From positions 144,078 to 208,077 of the forward strand of contig JAENYZ010000002.1 in assembly GCA_016841525.1 (NCBI GenBank): 64,000 nt of DNA. The letters run 5' to 3'. The position numbers were made by a program, and so were the translations under genes. Origin of the DNA: Anaerolineaceae bacterium. GTDB taxonomy: Bacteria > Chloroflexota > Anaerolineae > Anaerolineales > Anaerolineaceae. Each line of letters starts with the position of its first letter. The first letter of the stretch is position 1. A model generated the notes under the pieces. That model was not told the DNA's origin, made no database searches, and saw only the letters and a program-made list of their open reading frames with translations. This document shows positions 17,580 through 26,508 of the stretch, one piece after another.

Positions 17580-18785
17580 TCAGTTTAAGAATTTTGAATA
17601 AAAATCATTTATCAAAGGACGGGTTGCTTCCAGGGATGCCCGTTTTTTAATGATCTCCTGATTGATGACCGCAGCATTATGACGTAGTTCAGGCTGGTTG
17701 AGCCCGTCAAGGATGGCTTTTGCAAGCGCATGTGGGTCACGAGGGTTAACCAGTAAGCCATTTTTTCCATGTTCGATCCATTCGCGTGCGGATTCAATAT
17801 CACCAAGGATGGGTAAACTGCCGCAAGCCATTGCTTCAAGCAATGTGTTGGGGGTGCCGTCATGACTGCTTGGTGAAACAAACAAAGCGGATTTTTTGAA
17901 CAAAGCCCATAATTGTGATTGGGGGAGTTTTGGCAATAGAAAGATGCCATCTTCAATGTCGAATTGCCTGATCCAAGCCTGAGCTTGGGGCTGTGCTTCA
18001 AGGCTGGGGCAAATGAAACTGATATCTTGCCGAGATTTCAGCACCTCAGGTATTGCTTCAAAAAACACTTCCTGGTGGATAGATCCCGGACGTAAGCCGC
18101 GCGGGTTTACTACCCACAAGGTATCTTTGGGAATATCAAAATGATTGGTAAAATCCTGTGATTTTTCTACAGCGTCTAAGTCCAACCCGCCTGAACCAGG
18201 AACACATAAAACGGGTGAAGCCGGGTTTAAACCCCAATCAACTGCCAGGGACAGGTCACGCCGAGTGTCAGAGGTAAGCCCATCAGCTCTTGTTAAGCTG
18301 TGCTTTGTGAAAAAACGCATGAGTAAGGAACCTTTTGCGTGCAGGGTCAGGTCGTTGCCCCAAATTGCAAGAATTAGCGGAATGTCTTTTGGCGTATAGC
18401 TGGCAAGCATGCCCTCATAAGGGATACGCAGTGCATGGACCAGGTCGGGTGCAATTTCTGTGACTAATTTTTGGTATTGTTTGGTGTATTTTGGCAAAGA
18501 TATCGGTCCGAGGATGTAGCGTAAGTTTCGGAGGAGCGGTGAAAATTGTTTGACAAGCTTCTTGATCCCAAAAGAGGTCTCTTCTTTTTTATCACTCGTT
18601 TGAGAACCTGTGCTGAAACGACTGAAGGCGATTGGCAGAACATGGAAATGAACCAATCCTTTCGGCTTTTCACACTGGAAAGAAGATATAACACTGACCC
18701 GGTAACCCAAAGAAAGGCTGTTTTTTATCCAGCTTTTTGTTGTAGGGCTGCGCCCATCAGCCATGATGAGGATGTGTTTCTTCAT
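17580..18785 (-). CDS. GT4-type glycosyltransferase (last gene of polysaccharide operon)
   Basis: 401 residues, GT-B fold. The N-terminal half begins HILIMADGRSP; the C-terminal half has the donor-binding pattern LFVSPSSHDGTPNTLLEAMACGSLPILGD and ...NPRDPHALAKAI of GT4 enzymes. It overlaps the preceding glycosyltransferase gene by 4 bases (ATGA), which indicates translational coupling. It should add a sugar to a lipid-linked or surface glycan; acceptor and donor cannot be told from sequence. Confidence 0.88.
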   Translation of the reverse strand: MKKHILIMADGRSPTTKSWIKNSLSLGYRVSVISSFQCEKPKGLVHFHVLPIAFSRFSTGSQTSDKKEETSFGIKKLVKQFSPLLRNLRYILGPISLPKYTKQYQKLVTEIAPDLVHALRIPYEGMLASYTPKDIPLILAIWGNDLTLHAKGSLLMRFFTKHSLTRADGLTSDTRRDLSLAVDWGLNPASPVLCVPGSGGLDLDAVEKSQDFTNHFDIPKDTLWVVNPRGLRPGSIHQEVFFEAIPEVLKSRQDISFICPSLEAQPQAQAWIRQFDIEDGIFLLPKLPQSQLWALFKKSALFVSPSSHDGTPNTLLEAMACGSLPILGDIESAREWIEHGKNGLLVNPRDPHALAKAILDGLNQPELRHNAAVINQEIIKKRASLEATRPLINDFYSKFLN

Positions 18786-19888
18786 GTTTGGCTCTGATTT
18801 AAAGCTTCAACAAAAACCTGGACCATTTTATCGATGTTAATCTCTTCCGAAACAATCCGGTAGCTCTCTGCGCCCATTTCACGTAATGCTGCCTTATCAC
18901 CAAGGGCTTTTTCAAGGGTGCTTTGTAAAGCTGTGATGTCGTCTGCCGGTATCTGCCAGCCGTTCCCTTCACGAATGAGGTCTGCCTGTGTGCCGTCAGC
19001 CTGGGCAGCAATAACGGGTAAACCGTAGCTCATTGCTTGCTGAATCGCCAGGCCGCCAGTGCCAGGCAGTACGAAAAGGTCCGCCTGTCGAAATTGTTGG
19101 GCTAAATTTTCGCCATAGAGGGCACCGGTAAATATTGTTTCTGGAAAAACCTTTTCTGCTATTTTTGCAAGGTGCAGCCTATCAGGCCCGTCACCAACAA
19201 TCACCAAATTGGGTTGCAGCGCTTCTGGCAGATGTGAACAAGCATGGATCAGGTTGTCCAGTTTTTTTCTTTCCTGTAATCTGCCGACAAAAAGGATTCG
19301 GACTTGCTGCACTTCTTCCGGATCTGGCCGATGCGGTATTGGGTGTGGCGGCGATGGGGTGACAGCGTTTTCAGCAACAAAGATGCGCTCTTTTGGAAAG
19401 CCCAATTTGGCATACTCTGATGCACCGGTTTGGCTGTAAGTGATCAGGGTGTCAAAATGCTGGATAAAATTCTTCCGTTTTCGCAATCTCAGGGCGGCTA
19501 AAGGGCTGGTGATGTCTGGGGACCCCAGACCCCAACCGATCACCGGTCTATCTTTATTCTGCATCCAGCGGATTGCTCGGGGTGTGCTCAGGTATCTGGG
19601 GTTGGCTTCCACGATCAGGACGTCAGGGTCACAGGATTTTATCCACTTGATCAAACCCAATTGAAAAGCCAAGTAGAAACGACCGCCAAAAATGTGAAGG
19701 TTTTTCCCAAGGGTGAGCTGTGCATGTTCCAGTTCGACAACAGGTTTGATGCCCTCTTCAGGTCTGGGTTCTCCTGAAAAAATATAAAGACCATCAGTGC
19801 AGGCTTTTCCAAACGCATTGAAAAATGGCTTCCGGTAATGGGGGAGCACCCTCTGGAATAAACTGACCCTACCCTGAAATGCGTTCAT
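18782..19888 (-). CDS. GT4-type glycosyltransferase
   Basis: 368 residues, GT-B fold. The central linker strand VRILFVGRLQERKKLDNLI is a GT4 hallmark, followed by LVIVGDGPDR and LFVLPGTGGLAIQQAMSYGLPVIA. The start shares one base with the upstream gene's stop, and the end overlaps the next gene by 4 bases, so it is mid-operon. Expected to build the same surface glycan as its neighbours. Confidence 0.88.
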   Translation of the reverse strand: MNAFQGRVSLFQRVLPHYRKPFFNAFGKACTDGLYIFSGEPRPEEGIKPVVELEHAQLTLGKNLHIFGGRFYLAFQLGLIKWIKSCDPDVLIVEANPRYLSTPRAIRWMQNKDRPVIGWGLGSPDITSPLAALRLRKRKNFIQHFDTLITYSQTGASEYAKLGFPKERIFVAENAVTPSPPHPIPHRPDPEEVQQVRILFVGRLQERKKLDNLIHACSHLPEALQPNLVIVGDGPDRLHLAKIAEKVFPETIFTGALYGENLAQQFRQADLFVLPGTGGLAIQQAMSYGLPVIAAQADGTQADLIREGNGWQIPADDITALQSTLEKALGDKAALREMGAESYRIVSEEINIDKMVQVFVEALNQSQT

Positions 19889-20910
19889 TAAGGCACCAAC
19901 ACTTCCAGGTATGACTCAACCATTGTATCCAATCCAAAAGCTGCTTCTGCTTGCTCGCGAGCAGCCTGTCGATAAGGGGTGTTGTTCTGAAAAATATTGA
20001 TGCAGGCATTTGCCAGGGGGGCAATATCAGGCGATTCAAGCCGCCAGTGGTTTGCGCCGTAAGGCACCACTTCACCTGCGCCGTTTTGAACCAATTCTTT
20101 TAATGCGCCGGTATCATAAGCGACAATTGGCAATCCACATGCCATCGCTTCAATCACGCTGTTAGGGCAGGCAGCGTTGAGATCAGCGCTGAATAAGACA
20201 TGGGCTGTTCGATCAAGCGATGGGATCCTATCACGAGGTACGATCCCACCCCATGTGATCCAGAGATCGGGTGCCATGCTGTAAACATGTGCTTTGAGGG
20301 CATCCTCGACATCGCCAACAACCACCATTTCCACACTGACACCATGGTTGTGCTTCAGGGTTTGTGCCAACCTGACTGCCGTTTCAAGCCCTCGGCTGTT
20401 GCCGGGGTGAAGATGACCTTCCACAAGTAAGAGGCGAAAATGATCGTCCGGTCGTTCTCCCGGCCCTTCTGGTGTGTATTCTGAAAGGTCCACCCCGTTG
20501 TAAACCACTCTTGCAGGTGTGGAAGTTTCTCTAAATTCGCGATGCCACCAATCGCGGCTGAACGCACTCTGGTAAATGATTTGTATCGCCAGGAACCGCC
20601 TGATAAAAGCCAGGGTCTGGTTATTGAGCTCTGCTTTGAAGGCTGCAGGAAACGGCGTTTTTTCAACTTTATGCAGCCAGTTCATCCCGTTCAACCTCTG
20701 GACGATGCGCACATCACGGCTTTTTGCTCGCCATAATTGCCAGATATGACGTGTGCCGCCAATCACCAGGACGGCTGTGTTGTTCGTGTCGCTGATGTCA
20801 AAAGTGTATGAAATTTTCTGCTTTTTCAAACCCTGGATAAATTTTGCCTGGAAAGATACCATGCCGCCCAAGCCATCTAATTTTGGTACCAGGCAAATTT
20901 GGGGGTTCAT
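19888..20910 (-). CDS. GT4-type glycosyltransferase
   Basis: About 340 residues. Motifs: GLGGMVSFQAKF at the N-terminus, LLLVEGHLHPGNSRGLE in the linker, and LFSADLNAACPNSVIEAMACGLPIVAYDTGALKELV in the donor site. The ATG at 20910 overlaps the acyltransferase stop (ATGA) and follows AAAGGAAAGG; an ATG 13 codons upstream would overlap further and lacks a site. Third of four coupled genes after wecB. Confidence 0.88.
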   Translation of the reverse strand: MNPQICLVPKLDGLGGMVSFQAKFIQGLKKQKISYTFDISDTNNTAVLVIGGTRHIWQLWRAKSRDVRIVQRLNGMNWLHKVEKTPFPAAFKAELNNQTLAFIRRFLAIQIIYQSAFSRDWWHREFRETSTPARVVYNGVDLSEYTPEGPGERPDDHFRLLLVEGHLHPGNSRGLETAVRLAQTLKHNHGVSVEMVVVGDVEDALKAHVYSMAPDLWITWGGIVPRDRIPSLDRTAHVLFSADLNAACPNSVIEAMACGLPIVAYDTGALKELVQNGAGEVVPYGANHWRLESPDIAPLANACINIFQNNTPYRQAAREQAEAAFGLDTMVESYLEVLVP

Positions 20911-21374
20911 GCTGCCCTTTCCTTTACCTGCGGCCGTTTCCCGACACAACGTGCAGGTGATCCTGCCCAGATTTCATATTCCCCTGTGGATTGTAGAAGG
21001 ACGGCATTTGCACCTATCACAGTGCCATTACCCACTTTGAGAATGCCTTCTTTACATAATATTTTAGACCCGGGCGAGAGGATCACATCATCACCAATTT
21101 CAATGCCTTCGAATTTTGATTGGGACATTGGCAGGTAGATATCCGCCCTGCCCAGTGTTACACCCTGGTAGATGTGGACGCGAGTGCCAATTTTTGCCTT
21201 ACTGTGGATAACAACCCCATGCCCCCCATGCTCAAGCAGGAATCCTTGTCCAATAGGCACAGAAACAGGGATCTCTGAGCCCAGCAATTTCAAAAGGTAA
21301 TAAAATAATTTGCCAATGATGGGCAATTGCCTCGCGTACACCAGGTTGGTGTAGAAATCTTTTTGGGTTTTCAT
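20907..21374 (-). CDS. Hexapeptide-repeat (left-handed beta-helix) acyltransferase, CysE-like
   Basis: 155 residues. Imperfect [LIV]GxxxxI repeats run from about residue 52 (GVVIHSKAKIGTRVHIYQGVTLG, IEIGDDVILSPGSKI, VGNGTVIGANAVL), with a closing AGSPARCVG typical of serine-acetyltransferase-like O-acetyltransferases. The N-terminal helical domain is short, so it is more likely a sugar O-acetyltransferase of the glycan pathway than a cysteine-synthesis enzyme; the operon supports this. It overlaps wecB by one base. Confidence 0.85.
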   Translation of the reverse strand: MKTQKDFYTNLVYARQLPIIGKLFYYLLKLLGSEIPVSVPIGQGFLLEHGGHGVVIHSKAKIGTRVHIYQGVTLGRADIYLPMSQSKFEGIEIGDDVILSPGSKILCKEGILKVGNGTVIGANAVLLQSTGEYEIWAGSPARCVGKRPQVKERAA

Positions 21375-22516
21375 TATTTCTCCCCCTGGGCTTCAAGCAG
21401 TGCCTTAACAATGCGTTGTGCAGCATAACCATCGCCATAAGGGTTTACCGCGCCAGCCATTTTGGCATGGGCTTGAGGATCGTCCAACAGAAGTTTTGCT
21501 TCAGAATAAATTTTCTCAGTATTTGTCCCGACCAGTTTGAGGGTGCCGGCATGTACACCTTCTTGCCTTTCGGTTCTTTCTCTCAATACAAGGGTCGGCA
21601 CACCAAAGGATGGAGCTTCTTCCTGAATACCACCGGAATCGGTCAATATCAGTGTCGCTTTTTTCAGTAAATGCACAAGCGGGAGGTAATCAAGAGGTTC
21701 CAGAAGAATGATATTATCGATCCCTGAAAGAATTTCATAGACGGGTTTTTGGATGTTGGGGTTGAGGTGCACCGGGTAGATCAGGGTGATATCATCCTGG
21801 AAGTTTTGTGCCAGTTGTTTTAAAGCCTCACAAATGTCTTTGATGGGCTGACCAAAATTCTCACGGCGGTGCGCTGTGACCAGTACCAATCGGCGTTTAC
21901 CCGATGTTACACCTGCCCGATCAAGGATGCTGACAGCCTCAGGCGGTGCTGATTGCTCAGAAATGATGCGCAGGGCGTCGATTGCCGGGTTGCCGGTTAC
22001 TTTGATGATGTCATCTGGGATGCCTTCGTGACGCAAGTTCTCACGATTGTTTTCCGTAGGTGCAAAATGTAAATCTGCGACCACACCAGCAATACGTCGG
22101 TTCACTTCTTCAGGGAAGGGCTGCCATTTGTCATTGGTTCGTAATCCGGCTTCAACGTGCCCAATTTTGACCTGGTTATAAAAACCCAGAATTGCAGCCG
22201 TCATGACAGTTGTGGTGTCACCTTGAATCAGAAGCCAATCGGGCATGATTTTTTTGATGACCGGGTCAAGCTCACTGAAAATCCGGGCGGTAAGATCGGA
22301 AAGGTTCTGGTCATGCCGCATCAAATCAAGGTCGATATCCGGTTTTATCTCAAAGGCATCCAAGACCTGGTCAAGCATTTCGCGGTGCTGCGCTGTTACG
22401 CAGGTAAAAAGTTTGATCTGCTCCGGGTATTTTTGCAGTTCCTTTATTACCGGGGCTAATTTTACAGCTTCAGGTCGGGTGCCGAAGACAACCATTACAG
22501 ACATTTCAGGTTTCAT
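21374..22516 (-). CDS. wecB: UDP-N-acetylglucosamine 2-epimerase (non-hydrolysing)
   Basis: 380 residues, full length. FGTRPEAVKLAPV at the N-terminus, QGDTTTVMTA, HVEAGLRT, the active-site TAHRRENFG, and LTDSGGIQEEAPSFGVPTLVLRERTERQEGVHAGT near the C-terminus are all intact. It makes UDP-ManNAc from UDP-GlcNAc. It is the first gene of the 17.6-22.5 kb minus-strand operon and indicates that the glycan contains ManNAc or a derivative. Confidence 0.95.
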   Translation of the reverse strand: MKPEMSVMVVFGTRPEAVKLAPVIKELQKYPEQIKLFTCVTAQHREMLDQVLDAFEIKPDIDLDLMRHDQNLSDLTARIFSELDPVIKKIMPDWLLIQGDTTTVMTAAILGFYNQVKIGHVEAGLRTNDKWQPFPEEVNRRIAGVVADLHFAPTENNRENLRHEGIPDDIIKVTGNPAIDALRIISEQSAPPEAVSILDRAGVTSGKRRLVLVTAHRRENFGQPIKDICEALKQLAQNFQDDITLIYPVHLNPNIQKPVYEILSGIDNIILLEPLDYLPLVHLLKKATLILTDSGGIQEEAPSFGVPTLVLRERTERQEGVHAGTLKLVGTNTEKIYSEAKLLLDDPQAHAKMAGAVNPYGDGYAAQRIVKALLEAQGEK

Positions 22517-22619
22517 TAGACCTATTATACTTTAAGCTGAAAAGGAAAAATTTGTTTCTCTCTTTGACTGACGGCTATGTTTGTGGACCAAAAATTTCTG
22601 CGACAATTTGACTCGCTTA

Positions 22620-22628
22620 TGCTATACT
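22620..22628 (+). promoter_or_regulatory. Possible extended -10 promoter of the six-gene operon
   Basis: TGC followed by TATACT gives an extended -10 with no good -35 at 17 bases. It lies about 105 bases before the first gene. The 218-base gap between wecB and this operon holds no other clear signal. Confidence 0.4.
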
Positions 22629-22734
22629 TTAATCATTGTCATGTACGAAACAGACATCTTTATGTATTTAAGGTGAGGTACGACATAATAAATTATTTTT
22701 CAAAATTGGACAAGCACATGCAAGGAGCAGAACA

Positions 22735-23484
22735 ATGAACTGGTCCATTCTTGGATGGGGATTGATTGGCATTGCAATTATCCTTTTGATCATTTTTACC
22801 TTTTTGTTTAAAAACGGCAGATCCTACCAGGTTCGAAAGAATAAACAAATTGAAGGCCTGAAGGTCTCGCGTGTTAAGGCAATTGAAGGTGGTCTGCATC
22901 GGACGCTTGTCCTTGGGCACAAATTGACGTCATCAAGTTATCCCGGCATCGGTCTCAACAGCCTGGCTGTTATGCCCGGTCTGCTTGATGCGGAAACTTT
23001 GGTTGATGGGAAGTTCAATATCTCTACCTCTCAAGGTTCCATGGTGGTATTTGCAAGACAAATTGTTGAAAATTCATACCAGAATGGGTTTTCAAAAGAC
23101 CTGGTCCAGAAGGGTGTCAAAGCTGTGCTGCCCGGTCCAACTGCTTATTCCAACCTGGTTGGGCTGCTTTATGAGCTGGATAAGCACCCGCAGCATGGGC
23201 TGATATTATCCGGAAATTTTGGCCCCGAGGCTTCTTTGTTAAGTGAGGTCTCCCAGGCGAAAAATGGCTATGTGTTTGCTGCCGCCGGTACCATTGCTTC
23301 GCAGTCCGCCTTATTTTCACAGGTAGAGGACTTGATGATCGGTGAAGATAGCTTTATGCTGCCTGGTTTGCTCGCACCTTCTCCGGGAAGAGCTGCTGGA
23401 TGGATGACAGAGGATATCTTGCGGCTCTTGCTGATCTTGACGATTATTATTGCGGCACTATTAAAAATGGTTGGTGTCTTATGA
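22735..23484 (+). CDS. Operon gene 1: membrane protein, DUF6754-like
   Basis: 249 residues. One hydrophobic segment at each end (residues 5-25 and about 228-247) flanks a soluble domain of about 200 residues, with GLHRTLVLGHKL, DAETLVDGKF and an alternating Gly-rich tail (GPEASLLSEV, AAAGTIASQSALFSQVEDLMIGED). I recall similar proteins being labelled DUF6754 in Anaerolineae, but this is from memory. Its stop overlaps the next start by 4 bases. It probably forms part of a membrane complex with the downstream products. Confidence 0.7.
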   Translation: MNWSILGWGLIGIAIILLIIFTFLFKNGRSYQVRKNKQIEGLKVSRVKAIEGGLHRTLVLGHKLTSSSYPGIGLNSLAVMPGLLDAETLVDGKFNISTSQGSMVVFARQIVENSYQNGFSKDLVQKGVKAVLPGPTAYSNLVGLLYELDKHPQHGLILSGNFGPEASLLSEVSQAKNGYVFAAAGTIASQSALFSQVEDLMIGEDSFMLPGLLAPSPGRAAGWMTEDILRLLLILTIIIAALLKMVGVL

Positions 23485-24095
23485 AAAAGATTCTTGCTGT
23501 CAGCATCCTTTTATTAATTGGTTTGACGGTTTTAGCAGGTTACTTTTTTCCACAAGCCCTTGGTCCAATCCTAAATTTAGTCATTGATTGGGGTATATTG
23601 CTGATCGGCACAGCAGCTTTGATTGGTATTGGCTATTTAATCAAGACCCACATCAGCCGAATAGCAAGGCGAGATAAACAAAGCTTTTTGAGCCTTGTGC
23701 TTTTGTTGGCTTTTGCCGTCACAATTATTATTGGTTTGATTTTTTCCTTCAATCACCCAATTTTTACAGACTTGATGATCAACGTTCAGTATCCTGTTGA
23801 AACCAGTTTACTCGCAGTTTTGGCTGTGGTTCTCTTGACGGCAAGCTTTCGATTAATCAGCACCCGGGGATGGACCCCGATGTCTATTGCGTTTTTATGC
23901 AGTTCTGTTATCACCGTTGGGCTTGATGCAGGGTCGATTTATTTGGGAACGGAAGGTGCAGGCGCTGAAATTTTGAATTTCTTGAGGCGATTGCCCATGG
24001 TAGGCGCACGGGGTATTTTGCTAGGGATGGGTTTGGGCGGCTTGATTGTGGCTTTGCGAGTTTTATTGACCATTGAGAAACCATATGGTGAATGA
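23481..24095 (+). CDS. Operon gene 2: polytopic membrane protein, unknown function
   Basis: 204 residues with six predicted transmembrane segments (starting KILAVSILLLIGLTVLAG and ending GILLGMGLGGLIVALRVLL). No residue pattern suggests transport or catalysis. It starts inside the previous stop (ATGA) and ends in a 4-base overlap with gene 3, so coupled translation with fixed stoichiometry is likely. Family not recognised. Confidence 0.7.
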   Translation: MKKILAVSILLLIGLTVLAGYFFPQALGPILNLVIDWGILLIGTAALIGIGYLIKTHISRIARRDKQSFLSLVLLLAFAVTIIIGLIFSFNHPIFTDLMINVQYPVETSLLAVLAVVLLTASFRLISTRGWTPMSIAFLCSSVITVGLDAGSIYLGTEGAGAEILNFLRRLPMVGARGILLGMGLGGLIVALRVLLTIEKPYGE

Positions 24096-25810
24096 TGACA
24101 GATAAAATTATTTGCCCGGAATGCGGTGCTGAAAACGAAGAAGACGCTGAATTTTGTCATGTTTGTCATGCGGATCTAAAAGGAGATACGACTTTAGAAT
24201 TTATTGATCCCCAGCAGACAGATCATGATGATTTCGACTTGTTAAACGTTGAGGAAGAGGACCTGACCGATATACTCCACGCGTTGAAACAAACGGATGA
24301 GGAAGCGATCCTGGAGGAAGAGATTAAGGAAGATCAACTGCCGGTTGTCGAGCCAGAAGAAGGGTTTGATGAAGGGAAAGCCCAGGAGGATGAGGGAATC
24401 CCGGATTGGCTGCATCGAATCCGGCAGCGTGCTACTGAAGAAGATGATTCCCTGGGAGAGATCACTCAAAAGATTTCGGCAGCAAAAGAAAGCCTGAAAG
24501 GTGATAAACCTGAAGCACAGCATGAAAATTTTGAGTCGTGGATTGAAAAATTGCGCGGACCCGTTGGCGGCTTTGTAAATAAGGAACCCGAAGCAGCAGA
24601 CTCAGATGATGCCTTTGATGATGAAGATGAAGAAATTCAGGAGAAGGAACCCGATTGGCTTCAAAAGATTCGAAAAGCTGAAGGAAAAGAAATTGTTGAA
24701 GAGGACCAGGAAACGCTTGATCACGGCGAGAATGGTTTATTAAATTGGTTAACTGCCCTGGAAGAAGGTGAAGAGGACACTGCTGAGGAGGGGGATGAGC
24801 CTGATCTCGTCGACGAAGATATTGAAAGTGAATCCGTCGAGATAGATGAATCAGCAGCAACCCGTGAAATTCCCGTAGATGAAGCCCCTTTATTTAAAGC
24901 TATACCTCCAAAGCTGACCATCACCAAAGAAGAGAGAAAACAGGCGGATCAACTCACATCAATGATTTTAGATGAGAATGCCCCAAGACCTGTCCGTGCA
25001 ATCAAACGACGCTCAAAACTTGGCGCTGCGCGCTTTTTCTTCGCCATTCTTCTCATCCTTGGCATGAGCCTTTCCCTATTTATTGGTGGAACAACTAACA
25101 ATCAATTTGGACCAATTCAGCCGCATACTACTGGATTTTTGTCCTGGATGTCGGATTTGGAAGAAGGTTCTTCAATTCTGCTGGTGTTTGATTATCAACC
25201 TGCGTATGCAAGCGAGATCAATCTGGTTGCGACGCCAATACTCCAAAGCCTGGTATCAAAAGATACCGAAATCAGCCTGATCTCCTCTTCAATTTCAGGG
25301 GCCATCCTCCAGCGGCAGCTACTTGGCGAAATTCACGCGTTGGAAATGGATGCCACGCATGATTTAGGGTATTTCCCGATTGGCGCTTACGGCGCATTTG
25401 GATTGGGTATGGTGACATCAGCGAACTGGCAAATTGTTGGACTGCCTGAAAGTTCAAAAGCGCTGCCTGACAGCGGATTTGACAGCATCCTGATCCTTTC
25501 TGATACGGCTGAAGGTGTCAGAACCTGGATTGAACAACTGACGGTATTGATTCCCAATACACCCATTAACCTGGTTGTCACTGCGCAATCAATGCCGATG
25601 CTGGTTCCTTATTTTGACTCGGGACAAATCACAGGAATGGTTTCAGGGCTAAATGATGGTGTAATTCTTGAGGCTGAATTATCAACAGGCATTCTGATTG
25701 GAAATCGTCGGCGGGCTTACCAGGTGGGTTTGGTGATGCTGGCAGCTGTTATGGTGATTGGTGCGATAAATGCTGGCAATCAAAATCGGGAGGAAGGGGG
25801 TGGGGCATGA
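24092..25810 (+). CDS. Operon gene 3: zinc-ribbon, acidic linker and membrane-anchored protein
   Basis: 572 residues. It opens with a CPxCG...CxxC zinc ribbon (CPECG near residue 9, CHVCH near 23). A very acidic, low-complexity linker of about 270 residues follows, holding three short DWLxxI(R/L) motifs (PDWLHRIR, PDWLQKIR, LNWLTALE). Then come a transmembrane segment (about 313-330), an outside domain of about 200 residues beginning SILLVFDYQPAYASEI, and a C-terminal transmembrane helix. The repeated WL motifs look like docking sites. Starts and ends overlap neighbours by 4 bases. Confidence 0.72.
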   Translation: MMTDKIICPECGAENEEDAEFCHVCHADLKGDTTLEFIDPQQTDHDDFDLLNVEEEDLTDILHALKQTDEEAILEEEIKEDQLPVVEPEEGFDEGKAQEDEGIPDWLHRIRQRATEEDDSLGEITQKISAAKESLKGDKPEAQHENFESWIEKLRGPVGGFVNKEPEAADSDDAFDDEDEEIQEKEPDWLQKIRKAEGKEIVEEDQETLDHGENGLLNWLTALEEGEEDTAEEGDEPDLVDEDIESESVEIDESAATREIPVDEAPLFKAIPPKLTITKEERKQADQLTSMILDENAPRPVRAIKRRSKLGAARFFFAILLILGMSLSLFIGGTTNNQFGPIQPHTTGFLSWMSDLEEGSSILLVFDYQPAYASEINLVATPILQSLVSKDTEISLISSSISGAILQRQLLGEIHALEMDATHDLGYFPIGAYGAFGLGMVTSANWQIVGLPESSKALPDSGFDSILILSDTAEGVRTWIEQLTVLIPNTPINLVVTAQSMPMLVPYFDSGQITGMVSGLNDGVILEAELSTGILIGNRRRAYQVGLVMLAAVMVIGAINAGNQNREEGGGA

Positions 25811-26508
25811 CCTTTTCCTACGAGATCATGTGGATCGTTTTCAGCTTTTTGCTGACCTTGATGGTGCTCAGCTATCTCCTCGGCGATAATATCTTCTTTC
25901 GTTTTGCATCCCACCTGTTTATTGGTGTCATGGCTGGATATGTGGTTTTGCTCATTTCAAACCAAATCTTGTGGCCTTATTTGGTCAAACCGATCGTTAA
26001 TTGGACCTTGCCTGGAGTCTTATGGCTGTTGATCCCCCTTATCTTGATCTTCATGCTGGTGTTAAGCCAATTCAAGCGGTTTACATGGATTGGCAGTTTG
26101 CCCTTAGCTTATATGGCTGGTTTAGCGGCGGCAATTGCTGTGGGCGGTGCAGTATTTGGCACTTTGCTTCCCCAGTCGCGAGCGATTGTTGATTCCTTTG
26201 ACCCGGCGATGTGGTACGCAGTGCCAAATCAAACATGGCTTCGCATTCTTAATGCTGTTCTAATGCTGGTCGGCACCGTCGCGACCCTGAGTTATTTTCA
26301 TTTTGGGCGTAAAAGAAAATCAACGATAGAAGAAGAGATGGAAAAACGCCCTGCGATATTGGAGGGTTTGAGTAAGGTCGGGCAGGTCTTTATTGGCATC
26401 AGCCTGGGTGCTGTTTTTGCAGGTGTGTTCTCTTCAAGCCTTCTGGCCTTAATTGATCGCATTCTCTTTATTGGACAATTTATCACCAATCTCTTTCGGA
26501 GTTTCTAA
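25807..26508 (+). CDS. Operon gene 4: polytopic membrane protein, unknown function
   Basis: 233 residues, about six transmembrane segments, with a short charged cytoplasmic loop (GRKRKSTIEEEMEKRP) before the last one or two. It is coupled at both ends: a 4-base overlap with gene 3 and a 1-base overlap with gene 5. Family not recognised; size and topology resemble gene 2, but no convincing residue similarity is visible. Confidence 0.7.
   Translation: MTFSYEIMWIVFSFLLTLMVLSYLLGDNIFFRFASHLFIGVMAGYVVLLISNQILWPYLVKPIVNWTLPGVLWLLIPLILIFMLVLSQFKRFTWIGSLPLAYMAGLAAAIAVGGAVFGTLLPQSRAIVDSFDPAMWYAVPNQTWLRILNAVLMLVGTVATLSYFHFGRKRKSTIEEEMEKRPAILEGLSKVGQVFIGISLGAVFAGVFSSSLLALIDRILFIGQFITNLFRSF

Noticed and set aside
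20907-21374. Serine acetyltransferase for cysteine synthesis (cysE)
   Set aside because: Embedded and overlapped within a glycosyltransferase operon, with a short N-terminal domain; sugar O-acetylation fits better.
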